The notes under the pieces were generated by a model. The model ran no database searches, had not been told where the DNA came from, and saw only the letters and a list, made by a program, of their open reading frames with translations. Below, one piece after another: positions 1 through 9,330 of a DNA stretch of 64,000 bases (position 1 is its first letter; each line of letters opens with the position of its first letter). The stretch lies in assembly GCF_000972845.2 (NCBI RefSeq), contig NC_040020.1:2480669-2544668 (forward strand), written 5' to 3'. The position numbers were made by a program, and so were the translations under genes. This DNA comes from Larimichthys crocea. Taxonomy: Eukaryota; Chordata; Actinopteri; Sciaenidae.

Positions 1-587
1 AGTCATAAATTACCTATAGTCATCACTGTGAGAGTATATTTTCAAGCTATGCTGCACCACTAACTTGCTCCCAAGTGAATGACTTACCCTGACTACCAGA
101 TTAAAAGTGACTTGAACACACGCAGCTCCGACTTCAAAAAAAAGGACTGCCTTTGATGCTCACAGTTCAAGACATCCTAGACTGCATGAATAACACGAGT
201 TCTTGGAGTGAGACGTAGCCGTCTATGAAGGTGATGAAATGATCCACATCAGCTGGATAAATTCAGAAGAATCACTGAGGTGGTTCTGCCTGTACCTGCG
301 AACAAAAAAGCCCCTTGTTGTCACTTCTTACACCCCGGAACGATCGGGCCACAGAGCAACAAAAGAAAAATGCTATTAACAATTCAGTCTTCAAAATCAA
401 TTACTTTCCAAGAGGCTGTGACATCTGTGGGAGGCTGAGGGAGAATCATTAAAAAACAGTGGTGAAAAATTCTTGGCAGCAGCTTGGCATCACACTACAG
501 TTACAACATTTCAATGAGAAAAGGTTGCCGTCTGCTAACTGACACATTTTTACTCTCCCAGTTCGTAGGAGATATGAACTCCTTTCA

Positions 588-622
588 CTCTCTCTCCTCT
601 CTCTCTCTCTGTGTGTCTCTCC
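588..622. repeat. CT/GT-rich simple repeat
   Basis: A pyrimidine tract of CT dinucleotides runs into a short GTGTGT stretch and back to CTCTCC. It is a low-complexity microsatellite with no evident function. Confidence 0.85.
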
Positions 623-1650
623 ACGACTGTTTCGACTGATATGGCTAAAACCTTATCGCAGGTAATTTCACCCCTTAATTCAAGCCGTTAAAAACAACTT
701 TAATTTTATAAACAGGGCTGCTTGGTTTTCATGCTCTGCTAGTTTTCCAAGATTTCCAACAATAATTGCCGTCAGCTGGAAGCTGTGTATTTACAGAATG
801 TACAATCTGATACTAATAGAAAGTGAAGTCAAAATGAATGTTTAGGTGTTTTTTATCAAATATGTACACTAGTACACCGGTATCTGGCTCCACAATGAGT
901 CAAAAGTCATTGTATTCAGGTATTTTTCATGGTATTTTGGGAGTTTTTCATGTCCTGACAAAAGTTGCGGATGACTCATCTTGTACTCGGGGGCGTGAAG
1001 TAATTTTGCATCGAATGAAATGCTTTCTCACTTCTGATGCCACCACAGGAGAGCGATCCTGAGGGCTGCTAAACGCATTTCGTCATTGATTACCGTACAA
1101 AAACACAACTTTATAGCTTCATTCACAGATTTTGGTGAAATTGGATCATAATTTATAGAAAGTATATTTGCTGGTTTTCGACCTGATGTTCTCAGTTGCT
1201 CAGCTTCCAGCTCCTGATTGAGAGAGTTTCCTAAAGGGCAGATAGCTTTAGACTAATGGTTTGCTAAAGAAGATGAACGCTAACTGCTGCTCAGTGAATC
1301 TGCCATTAGACGGCAACAGAATCGGGCTCATCAGCCAAAACCGGCCAACCTGTGGTTTGAGCACAATCTCTAAGACCAACAATTAACAATACATTACTGA
1401 AGAGATTTACAGGCTAGACCAGCAGCTAACTGGTGTTAGCTCAGTCAGCCGTGCACGAAAACTGACTCATCCCTGGGATGTCAGGAGCCAAACATGGCAA
1501 GAAAATCACCTCAGTAGGCTACTGTATTCCCTGCTAGACTAAACACCGCTGGTTTTGGAGGTTCTGACCCGTGTTTCACTGGAAGATAGAAGCTGACACT
1601 AGTTCATAACACTACTTGCAATGCAGTGGTGCTACTGGCTACTGTAAATG

Positions 1651-1679
1651 CCAATCATGACACAAAAAGTCATGATTGG
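1651..1679. repeat. Perfect 11-bp inverted repeat (hairpin)
   Basis: CCAATCATGAC at 1651-1661 is followed by the 7-nt loop ACAAAAA and then the exact reverse complement GTCATGATTGG at 1669-1679. The stem is perfect. The short loop would allow hairpin formation in RNA or single-stranded DNA. Nothing nearby shows whether it is transcribed. Confidence 0.85.
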
Positions 1680-2047
1680 TCCCATTTGACAGCTTAAAAT
1701 CTGTCACTACCAATGAATTGTGCTAAAAATCGAAACAAAGCCTGATGGCATGGCATTATGATAGATAATTGTGAAACGATGTTGAAAAAGCTACAAATAA
1801 AAAGTGAACTTACGTACACAACAAATATCCCTTTTCTTTTCTTTAAAAAGCAAATGATTAAAACATTAGTGGCTGACTGATTTCATTTGGCTGGTTGTAA
1901 AGAAACATTACCACTAGTTAAAACGGCCAGACAGCAGATTTCATCATCAAACTTGTTTATAGGTACTCGCTTTCACTGATACGTTTGCTGCAAATCAACC
2001 CGTACAAGCTATGTTGCTACAGGCTGAATCATGTTCCATCAACTCAC

Positions 2048-2134
2048 CAGAAGTGAACTGAATACGATGTAGACAACCAGCTGCATGAAAACATCAGGCA
2101 GAGGAGGGTGTGTCTTCAAGAACCGGACACCACA
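2048..2134 (-). other. Candidate exon 3' end with hydrophobic, signal-peptide-like frame
   Basis: On the minus strand a 29-codon frame runs without a stop from 2134 to 2048 and ends exactly at CTG|GTGAGT, a near-consensus splice donor in phase 0. The frame contains ATG CAG CTG..., giving MQLVVYIVFSSLL before the donor, which looks like the start of a signal peptide or membrane segment. The context at -3 is T, so initiation there would be weak. The flanking 2041-2300 interval has roughly ten CpGs, more than the surrounding DNA, and lies left of the promoter-like block at about 5 kb. No protein family is recognised. Short open frames next to GTGAGT occur often by chance, so this is only a candidate. 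Confidence 0.15.
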
Positions 2135-2259
2135 TCATCGAGCCAACATGGATTTTGAATCCGCCCTCCACGTTCTCAAAGTCTTGCGCAAGCTTTTGTT
2201 GGCTAAAAGTGTCGGATTCCTACAAGTCTGGAGCGCCCGTTAAAAAATTCAGCCCCGAC

Positions 2260-4384
2260 CTGAATATGAGATCTAAAGCTGCATAAGATATGAAAACTTT
2301 GATTAAATATTTCCACGCAAGTAAAGTTGTGATGACACAAGAGGTGCGCAGGCTTTACCACTCCTCATTTATTTAAAAAACGCTTTTAGCTTCGTGAGAA
2401 ACAGACAAAACACGAGCCTCGCTCACTGATGACTGATGCTTTGTGAGCAGCAGTTTCTCTGTGAAATGTCATTCAACCGCACAGACTTTGGAATAATGGA
2501 AGGATGGGTTGATGTTTTGATTTTCTTTAATGATAGTCCTATAGAGAATGAAGCTGAAGCTGTAACAATATAAACCTTCACTGCAACAGCTCTTTCGCCA
2601 GGCACTGTGGGTGTGGTCTCAGGCAGACTAATAAGACATGAAAAGGAACTTAAGAGAATAACCTCGTTCTTTCTTGCTGCACCAAGCTGCTGCTGACACT
2701 ATACTTTCAAGCACTGCTGGATCATCCACTTTATTGTCCCCCCTGAAACAATAAAGCGCTCATTCTTTTTTTCTTGTTCTGCTTCTGTACAGTCCAATGT
2801 GGAATAATGTCATAGAAAAAAAAACAGATTCATGAAGCCGATTTAGCATATTCCCAAGTCGAATGCTGTTGAGTAGGTCTAAGCAGGAGTTACCGAGCGT
2901 CCCCAAGCACACACACAACATGTTTAAGACACTTAGCCAAGTGAGAGTGTTTGCTGTCACTTCAGTGCAGTTCCACATTACAGCATAAGGTAACACAAAC
3001 CCTGGGGTTAGGAGAGTTCAAATTGATGTGGTAGACAAGAGCGCTACGAGTATCGATCGTTCTGTGTTGTTTCTGTTGCCTCATCTCTCATCTCTTAAAC
3101 AGTATCAAACATTTGTGCAAGAACTCAGAGTGAGAGGAAAGCCTGAGAGGAAAAGGCAATCCTGTTCCACTTAGCGAGGCTACCATGGCTACCTTAAAGC
3201 TCCGCTTCAGTACAACGACAGGGGGGTTCATGGTGTTCAGCCAATATCGCTTCCTCTCCCAGGAGACCGAGAACACAATGCACTCCCGACTGCCATTGAT
3301 TCACCCCTAAATTATGGCTTTTTCTCTTATCTCCAGAAGCAGGCTTTATACTGAAAATGACATACAGTTAAGTGAGCCAAAATATGCAGATGATTACATA
3401 CAGGTGGCTGTCTAAGCTTGTGAATTTGGAAGTGTTCAATGAGGATTGTAAAAGATGTGCTACATACCGGCTGAAAATAACTCAATCATTAGATTGATTC
3501 TGCTCAGTTAGGAACAAAACAGCTGTTTTACTTTCCCAAAAACTGTTTTCTAAGTTTAAAAAAACTGGTGCGGTAACTAACAGCATCATTCTCAATATGG
3601 ATGTAGTCGACTGCAAAATGACACTGAAGGTTAAATAAATAAGCCCTTTGCATAAAAGATGGTCTTAAGCAGATGGTTTGACGGTGATACACATATGTAG
3701 TTATCTCCCAAAGGGCAGAGAAGAGTCTGTCCATGCTTGGCAGCCTCGAATCACAGCCACTGTGTCATCTGTCTCCAGTCAATATTTAGTGACAGATATC
3801 TTTAATAGTTTAAAAATGAACAGCTTAAGTCATTTTTTACATACAAAAATGTCAAACAATGAGCTGGAAGGATGAATTGCTGCTTTTTTAAATCATTGTA
3901 GATTTAAAAAATGTATGTTTAGACTATGTTTCTGACAAAAGAAGATGCATTGCGATGTTGCAAATAATGTCTCACCCATAGCAGATCTATAAACTCTTCT
4001 CTGAAACTCAAAAGACACTTCACACAGCCTCACCCTTTTGTGAGGCTGTCCCATAAAAACGACACGGTAAACATATGACGGGGGGGTAGACCCACACGGC
4101 CCTGACAGTCAGCCTGAGCATACCTCCTTGCCAATCAAAAAGGTTTACAATCTAAATACAGCCACTATGTGACCTCTCTTGGAGGCCTCTCTGGGATTCC
4201 TTGTCTCCAGTTACAGGAAGAAGAATGTGACAAACTACACTTGGCCACAGAAGCTTTCTGGCTCTACTGTATACTGCTGAATGAAGCTCGAGTCTGCATG
4301 ATGCATGCCTTGCAAACCTAACACACACACAAACTCTTGATATATTTTGCAATAGAAATCGTACTGAATGAATCAAAACATTTT
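2260..4384. other. Unassigned DNA
   Basis: No gene recognised. A 42-codon plus frame starts at 3185-3187 in a strong start context (CTACCATGG), but it resembles nothing known, has a stop 126 bp later and no splice donor that I would trust. Minus-strand frames at 2760-2996 and 3088-3276 are also unrecognised. Confidence 0.5.
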
Positions 4385-4552
4385 TTTTTATGTAATTCCT
4401 TAATTTGTTGTTAACTTGTATTTATTTAATTTGTTTTCTTCCTTCTAATGTGTATTTTATTCTGTTTTGATGTTGTGCAGCACTTTGAGCAATGTCTTGT
4501 TCTGTTTAAATGTGCTCTATATGTATATAAATGGACTTATGACTTATGAATT
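4385..4552 (+). mobile_element. LINE-like 3' tail relic
   Basis: The segment has a T-rich lead followed by GCACTTTGAG (4480-4489) and then GTGCTCTATATG...ATAAATGG. This follows the arrangement GCACTTTG...GTGCTATATAAATAA that I recall from the 3' ends of many vertebrate non-LTR retrotransposons and their SINE partners. It is short and degenerate, no coding part is attached, and the exact family is not assigned. Confidence 0.45.
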
Positions 4553-4705
4553 TAAAACTGGGGCTGCAGTGTGCAACATGCAACATCACTGATTTGAACA
4601 GTGATTGTGCTTTACACTACTTGAACTGTCATCAGTGTTAAAAGAGCTAACAGGGACTTGACTGTGAAGTAATGTTGCACTTGCAGGGTGAGGCATGGCA
4701 CGGCT

Positions 4706-4732
4706 TGTGTGTGTGTGTTTGTGTGTGTGTGT
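4706..4732. repeat. (TG)n microsatellite, interrupted
   Basis: TG dinucleotides with a single TTT interruption. Allele length probably varies. Confidence 0.9.
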
Positions 4733-4927
4733 ACATCTCTACTTGAAAACGCTCGAGTCAAGCGCGAATAAAAAAGATTTTTAAATTTAAAAATTTTGCA
4801 CGACATTAGCGTGATTTGTTATTGAGACAACGGCGTGCTGAGTGTATGTGGTACAAATAAACACAAAAATATTACACACGGAGAGAGGAAGAGAGAGGGC
4901 TTCTTTTTTTTTTTCAAACGGAGTTCC

Positions 4928-4977
4928 AGGACGGTTAAAGAACCGTTAGCGACCGTTAACGGTTCTTTAACCGTCCT
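4928..4977. repeat. 21-bp perfect inverted repeat in the promoter-like region
   Basis: Positions 4928-4948 and 4957-4977 are exact reverse complements separated by 8 nt (4949-4956). Each arm contains ACGGTTAAAGAACCGT, so each arm carries its own paired octamer halves. A second partial copy of the left flank follows: 4921-4938 and 4978-4995 match at 17 of 18 positions as a direct repeat. The arrangement suggests local duplication and inversion of a binding-site module, or a cruciform-forming element. Confidence 0.9.
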
Positions 4978-5370
4978 GAGCTCCAGGACGGTTAACCGTT
5001 ATTTTTTAAAAAGTGGCCGGTGTCAGTTAGCCTAGCACACTTCCACCTGCTAACCTAGCTCCCAGGCTAACCCCGACATAAGGCTCCGCCTGCCCTGGGA
5101 AAGTCAGCCCGGAGCTTTCAGCACTGGAGCTCGCTGGATAGCGGCTTGTGATGATAATAACCGTTAGCAGGAGTCGGCAACACAGATTTTTTTAAAAAAC
5201 GAGCTTCAGCTCAGCAAAAAAAAAAGAGAGAGAGACGCCATTGGAAGCGTGCTGTGTGGTGAAGAGCTGGAAAGTATTTATTTATTTGCCTCCCCCCTCT
5301 CTCTCTCTCTCTCCAGCAGCAGCAGCACAATGATGAATGAAAAAGGCGGACCTCGCCTGTTAAAAAAAAA

Positions 5371-5382
5371 GCTAACGTTAGC
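5371..5382. repeat. 12-bp palindrome GCTAACGTTAGC
   Basis: A perfect palindrome inside the promoter-like block, sharing the TAACG core of the MYB-type sites but lacking the second G of the octamer. Confidence 0.8.
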
Positions 5383-5925
5383 AATACTATAACGGTTGGA
5401 ATGAGCTAACTAACGGTTACGCACCTTTAACCGTTGGGAGATGACACCTCGTGCAGGTCCACAAACTGTGTTACAGTCTCGCGGAGTATTCCCCCTCTTT
5501 AAAAAAAAATCAAAACGGCGTCCTCCTTGTTCAATTTTTTAAAAAGAAAAACCCAAGCGACTCAGCTTTCCTCAATCCTGTGGTGCTGAAAGCTGAGAGA
5601 GAGAGAGGGGAGAGCTTTACACGCTTTCTGTCGGGTGTCTCAGGAAATTGCCTCCTCCTCCTTTTCCTTTTCCTATAGCTTCCTCCCTTTTTTTTTTCTC
5701 CCCCCTTTGCGAAATAATGACCCCTCCCAGCGCTCTCCGGCTTACAACAACAGTGTAGGCAGGTGCAGATGATGCTGCGCTAGTAACGGAGAGCCTTGCA
5801 ACATAGTGGGCTATAGTGTGGTAGATTCCGGGGGCTTGTCAAATCAGAAGAGAGAGTCTCCGTCGTCGTTGACGCATGCGTGCATTTCTCTCCACCAGTG
5901 TGAGGACGCGCCCTGCCAGTGAACA

Positions 5926-5927
<2 letters not shown>

Positions 5928-5968
<41 letters not shown>
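5928..5968. repeat. (GT)20 microsatellite
   Basis: About twenty uninterrupted GT units directly abut the left end of the tandem duplication starting at 5969. The array accounts for the TH-repeat in the minus-strand frame over 5780-6118, which is therefore not a gene. Confidence 0.95.
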
Positions 5969-5971
<3 letters not shown>

Positions 5972-6905
5972 ATTTGGCATATTCTGAGGAGAGTGCATGC
6001 AGTTTCCAGTCGTAGTAATAGTTAGAAAAGCATAACTCTGACTAATGTGAATGTCATAATGTATAAAGAATGATAAAAGGGAATTTTGGGCCCCATGACA
6101 AAAAAAACATCCTTCCACATCTCTAGGACCTAACTATCCCATCAAAAGATTTACATAACTCTAATTAAAGGCTTGCAACTGTTTTGCGTCTTGTATTACT
6201 AGTACTAGCACAATATTTACTGCTGGTGATTTGTACATGCATGCAAGGCTGCATACAGTGTGCAGTGCAGTTCACTATTTGATGCAAGATTAAAAGCCAC
6301 TTAACTTTTACTGCCCAAAACACATAAAAACAAAGAGATAATTCATTTCGTTATTATATTTTAAATGTATATACTCAATGATGATGGTTTAATCATTTTA
6401 TATTGGTGTTTACCCCTGTCAGTCATGGGTCCTTTGAATTGTCCTAACTTTTCCCCCTGTACTGCGCCCCTGCATAGAAGTATTTGCTGTAGAGGTAACA
6501 GCAGATTAATACCACCATTGGTTGCAAATTTGGTATACCAGCTTGGAGTTGGAACAATTTTTTGCACCTTAAAAGTGTGTTTTTTTGTATAATTTGGTGT
6601 TATGTTTAATATAATATAAATGCAATTACAGAAACAGATTTAGCATATTCTGGGGAGAGTGCATGCCGTTTCCAGTTGTAGTAATAGTCAGAAAAGCATA
6701 ACTCTGACTAATGTGAATGTCATAATATATAAAGAATGATAATATATGAATATTTGCTTCGTGTAAGTATTTGCAGCAGATTAATACCACCATGGGTTGC
6801 AAATTCGGTATACCAGCTTGAGTTGGAACAATTTTTTGCACCTTAAAAGTGTGTTTATTTGTATAATTTGGTGTTATATTTCATATAATATAAATGCAAT
6901 TACAG
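5969..6905. repeat. Two-unit tandem duplication (units 5969-6631 and 6635-6905)
   Basis: Segment 5969-6076 (108 bp) recurs at 6635-6742 with about six substitutions and no gap. Segment 6478-6631 recurs at 6765-6905 with a 12-bp and a 1-bp length difference. The order is B1-A1-B2-A2, so one B-A unit has been duplicated head to tail. Unit 1 is about 390 bp longer because 6077-6477 has no counterpart in unit 2. No coding capacity is evident. Confidence 0.9.
6077..6477 (-). mobile_element. Unique segment in unit 1, possibly a truncated hAT-like insertion
   Basis: This stretch interrupts the duplicated unit. Its right edge reads ...TACTGCGCCCCTG, the complement of CAGGGGCGCAGTA, which resembles a hAT terminal inverted repeat. 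Just inside lie GGGGGAAAAGTTAGGACAAT and, at the other side, GGGCCCCATGAC, both of which I associate with a family of fish hAT elements. No matching CAGGGG end is visible at the left, so the copy would be truncated or rearranged. A deletion in unit 2 is the alternative. Confidence 0.35.
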
Positions 6906-7174
6906 GCAACATATTATCTGAAATCATATTAAACCGTATGGATGTATTTGAAAACAATGTTTTCATTGTGAATGTAAGGTGCAGCCTGTAAACATAGCTA
7001 AAACTAAAAATGAACTACTGAGACATGTTTTTACTTTTGCATATTTTAGTCAGGACTTATTTTATACATTCATTGCAACAGATACAATAAATATTGGTTT
7101 AAACAAATGGGTTTACAGTATGTCAAGTCATAAACTAGCTACACTGACCAGTACATCAATCAATCTCCCCCCTT

Positions 7175-7663
7175 TTTAATCTCTCCTATAGTTTATTTAT
7201 TCCCAATTTCAAATAAAAATGTTCACAAGGACAATTTCAAATAACTCTTTAACAGGGGAAAGCTGAATATTTCAGTTAACCTTATACATTATGTAACTTA
7301 CTGACTGTGGCTTTGTCTGTACAAGACAAAAAAGTACAATATATAAAAAAACAATATTAACTCAAACGTAACACACAGTGCATCTGCCATCTGCTTCGGA
7401 GTTTAAATAAATAAAAGAACAATGATGTCTTTGACTGGATCTCATTATTAGAAACATTTATCGGAACAAGAGAAATACATAAGGTATCAATTTAAAGACA
7501 AGAACAAAGGACTTCAGAAGACCAACAGGCCCTTTTCCTTCTGTCACAATGTCTCTTGGGAAAAAGGATCACTGTATGTTGAGGTCAAAGGTCAAAGAAT
7601 CTGAGGTGAACCTGGTGGTTATTGGAGTTAACGGCTGTGGCTCTTGTTCCTCCACTTCTTCCT
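7175..7663 (-). CDS. Candidate 3'-terminal exon with stop codon and 3' UTR (minus strand)
   Basis: Reading the minus strand, a good acceptor (CATTGTGTTTCTTGCAG) ends at 7664 and is followed by two bases completing a codon and 30 sense codons to TGA at 7569-7571. The frame begins EEVEEQEPQPLTPITT and ends FTSDSLTFDLNIQ. It is acidic at first, then S/T-rich. After the stop comes an AT-rich stretch of about 370 bp with two overlapping AATAAA signals (complement at 7192-7201), so cleavage would fall near 7175. The phase (1) matches the donors at 18567 and 19191. I do not recognise the protein. The other two frames after the same acceptor close after 25 and 11 codons. The combination of acceptor, frame and poly(A) signals is suggestive, but each part could arise by chance. 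Confidence 0.3.
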
Positions 7664-8761
7664 CTGCAAGAAACACAATGAAATATAGAGAAGTCACAAA
7701 CAAACTCAATATGAAATTACATACAATATTAAATCTAAGCACAATTATATTTACTCGTCCATCACTGAGTCAGATCCTCAGTCTCACTGTCTGCATGTCT
7801 GATGAGTCCTGAGGTTGAGCTGTGTGCCTGGATTTATTTTTAGATGTAATTTTGATTCAGAAACACAATGATGCTGCTGGAATAATAACCCATTCATATG
7901 GACTGTGTATAAAACCACATAACCCATCCAGATGGTTCAATATGCAGAACTTCAGGGCTAAAGTAAAGCTCAATTTTTTTCGATTCTTTAAATTACCAAA
8001 AGGCAAGAATATAATCGCTATAACATATGGCAATCTGGATCCTGTTGTGCTGCTGAGATAATGCAGGACAGTGGTCAAGACCAGCAGGTTTCCACTTAAA
8101 TAGCTGGACAGTCACAATGTCCGTCTGTCCACAAATCATAAAAACTCAGACATCAACATGTCCCCTGTAAACATGTTTGTTTTTCATTAGCCACAGCCAT
8201 AAAACGCAAGATAGTTAATAAAGCTGTAAAGAAGTGCACACTCTGCTCTGCAATAAAACTCGCGGTGAGGAGGAAAAATTGCGCCAAGTAATTAGTGCCT
8301 CTTTTGCACTACTGACCACAGACTTGCTAATTATTCCTATCAACATTATACTGATTTTATATGAGTAAATGAGTACAATTTATTAACTGCATGGTTTTGC
8401 TAGAAGCAGTGTAGTGTAGAAAGTGTAAACCCAAACAAATAAGCTCTAAAACATATTTGTTTTGTCACCTACTGTGGTTCTTTTTTTTTCTTTTTTTGCA
8501 TTATTCCACAGATAAGCACAAGGTTTTCCTCTCCCAGTCTAACAGACTGTAATATAAAAGCTGTCATATGTAGCTACAGCTATTACTAGTGGCCCAGTAA
8601 ACCAACCTTCCTCCCATCTGGCAGCAGATACACTTCTTGGATCTGTTCATTTCAGCACAAGCATTCTCCTTTATACCATCACAGTCCTGGATTTTCTCAA
8701 TCACATCACAGGCTACATGGTTTGGATAACTGGAGGACCTAGAGACAATTGCAATGAGCAT
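7664..8761. other. Unassigned DNA with weak exon-like fragments
   Basis: If the terminal exon at 7.2-7.66 kb is real this is intron. A cysteine-rich minus frame at about 8610-8725 (CTCTAG acceptor at one end, GTTGGT at the other) reads ENACAEMNRSKKCICCQMGG but has a poor donor. Another minus frame ends at GTAATT near 8000. Neither is convincing. A poly-T run lies at about 8481-8497. Confidence 0.4.
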
Positions 8762-9330
8762 GTCCACCCATTCTTCAATTCTTCACCACTCGACCGGGAG
8801 TTGATATGAAAGGTATCATTCTAATAGCTATGTCCTTCAGCACCCCTTCGGGGGCTTCTAAGATTTTCCCAGCTTAGATTGCTTATAGACATAGTCCATC
8901 CCGCTTGCTTGCTTCTGCAAGGTTTTCTCCCAGTTGGAATATTTTGAGATTTTGTCCACAGGGAGGATGTCAGGAGGCATCCTTATCAGATGCCTGAACA
9001 ACCTCAACTGTGCCCTCAAGGAAAAGGTTGGGGAAAGTTAAACTCTTAAACTTTTTCACGTTATCTGAGCTCCTCACCCTGTCCCTAAGGGTGAGCCTAG
9101 ACGCCGTATGAAGGTAACTCATTTCTGCTGCCCCGTTGCCCAGAGCTAATGACCATAAGTAATGTTTGGAACATAGATTGCTTGGTTTAATCTTGAGCTT
9201 TGCCTTCAGGCTCAACTTCCTCTTCATCTTGACAGTCTGGTATGGTTCCTGCATAACAGCAGACAGCAATCCACCTGTCGATAACCTGCTCCATCTTAAC
9301 CTCCCTTATGCACAACATTAATCTCACTGC
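8762..9330 (-). mobile_element. LINE relic: C-terminal part of ORF2 and 3' tail
   Basis: The minus strand encodes a broken but clear match to the C-terminal region of a common teleost non-LTR retrotransposon polyprotein. Recognisable blocks are REVKMEQVIDRWIA, then KRKLSLKAKLKI, then AAEMSYLHTASRLTLRDRVR followed by SSD. After these, frame shifts occur. The nucleotide sequence stays alignable: CAGTTGAGGTTGTTCAGGCA, ATGCCTCC, TGGGAGAAAACC, GACTATGTCTATAAGC. The end at about 8762-8790 reads GTGGTGAAGAATTGAAGAAT then GGGTGG, the degenerate tail of the element (GATGG-type repeat in intact copies). Truncated at the 5' side, as is usual for target-primed insertions. I cannot settle whether the clade is RTE/Rex3-like or L2-like. 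Confidence 0.85.

Larger units (their letters stand above)
1..2040. other. Unassigned DNA
   Basis: No gene is recognisable. There is a CT/GT-rich simple-sequence tract at 588-622 and a perfect 11-bp hairpin at 1651-1679 (listed separately). Positions about 830-1650 have the texture of an old interspersed repeat, with several CpG-containing words and open but unrecognised short frames, but I could not name a family. The 74-codon plus frame at 838-1062 matches nothing I know. Confidence 0.5.
4740..5900. promoter_or_regulatory. CpG-rich promoter-like region with MYB-type octamer cluster
   Basis: CpG dinucleotides are much denser here than in the flanking kilobases, for example several within 4750-4770 and again in 5700-5900. 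The block carries features typical of a vertebrate TATA-less promoter or 5' untranslated exon: an inverted CCAAT box (ATTGG, 5238-5242), an NRF1-like palindrome ACGCATGCGT inside 5871-5883, CT/AGC runs at 5298-5326 and poly-purine stretches. TAACGGTT or its complement occurs exactly at 4941, 4957, 4994, 5159, 5390 and 5411, with more YAACGG cores at 4952, about 5428 and 5784. ACCGTTAACGGT (4952-4963) matches the dimeric MYBL1/MYBL2 site I recall from HT-SELEX work. Direction of transcription cannot be settled. A minus-strand 3' exon lies to the right at 7.2-7.7 kb, which makes a leftward gene somewhat likelier. Confidence 0.5.

Noticed and set aside
3185..3313. 42-codon plus ORF with a strong start context
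   Set aside because: Too short and with no other support. A good start context alone is common.
5780..6118. 112-codon minus frame
   Set aside because: It is built around the (GT)20 array (poly-TH) and crosses the duplicated unit. No recognised domain.
8564..8767. Cysteine-rich minus frame with acceptor-like CTCTAG
   Set aside because: The donor is poor (GTTGGT), its upstream side is the LINE tail, and the cysteine pattern matches no domain I know. Left as a remark in the region entry only.
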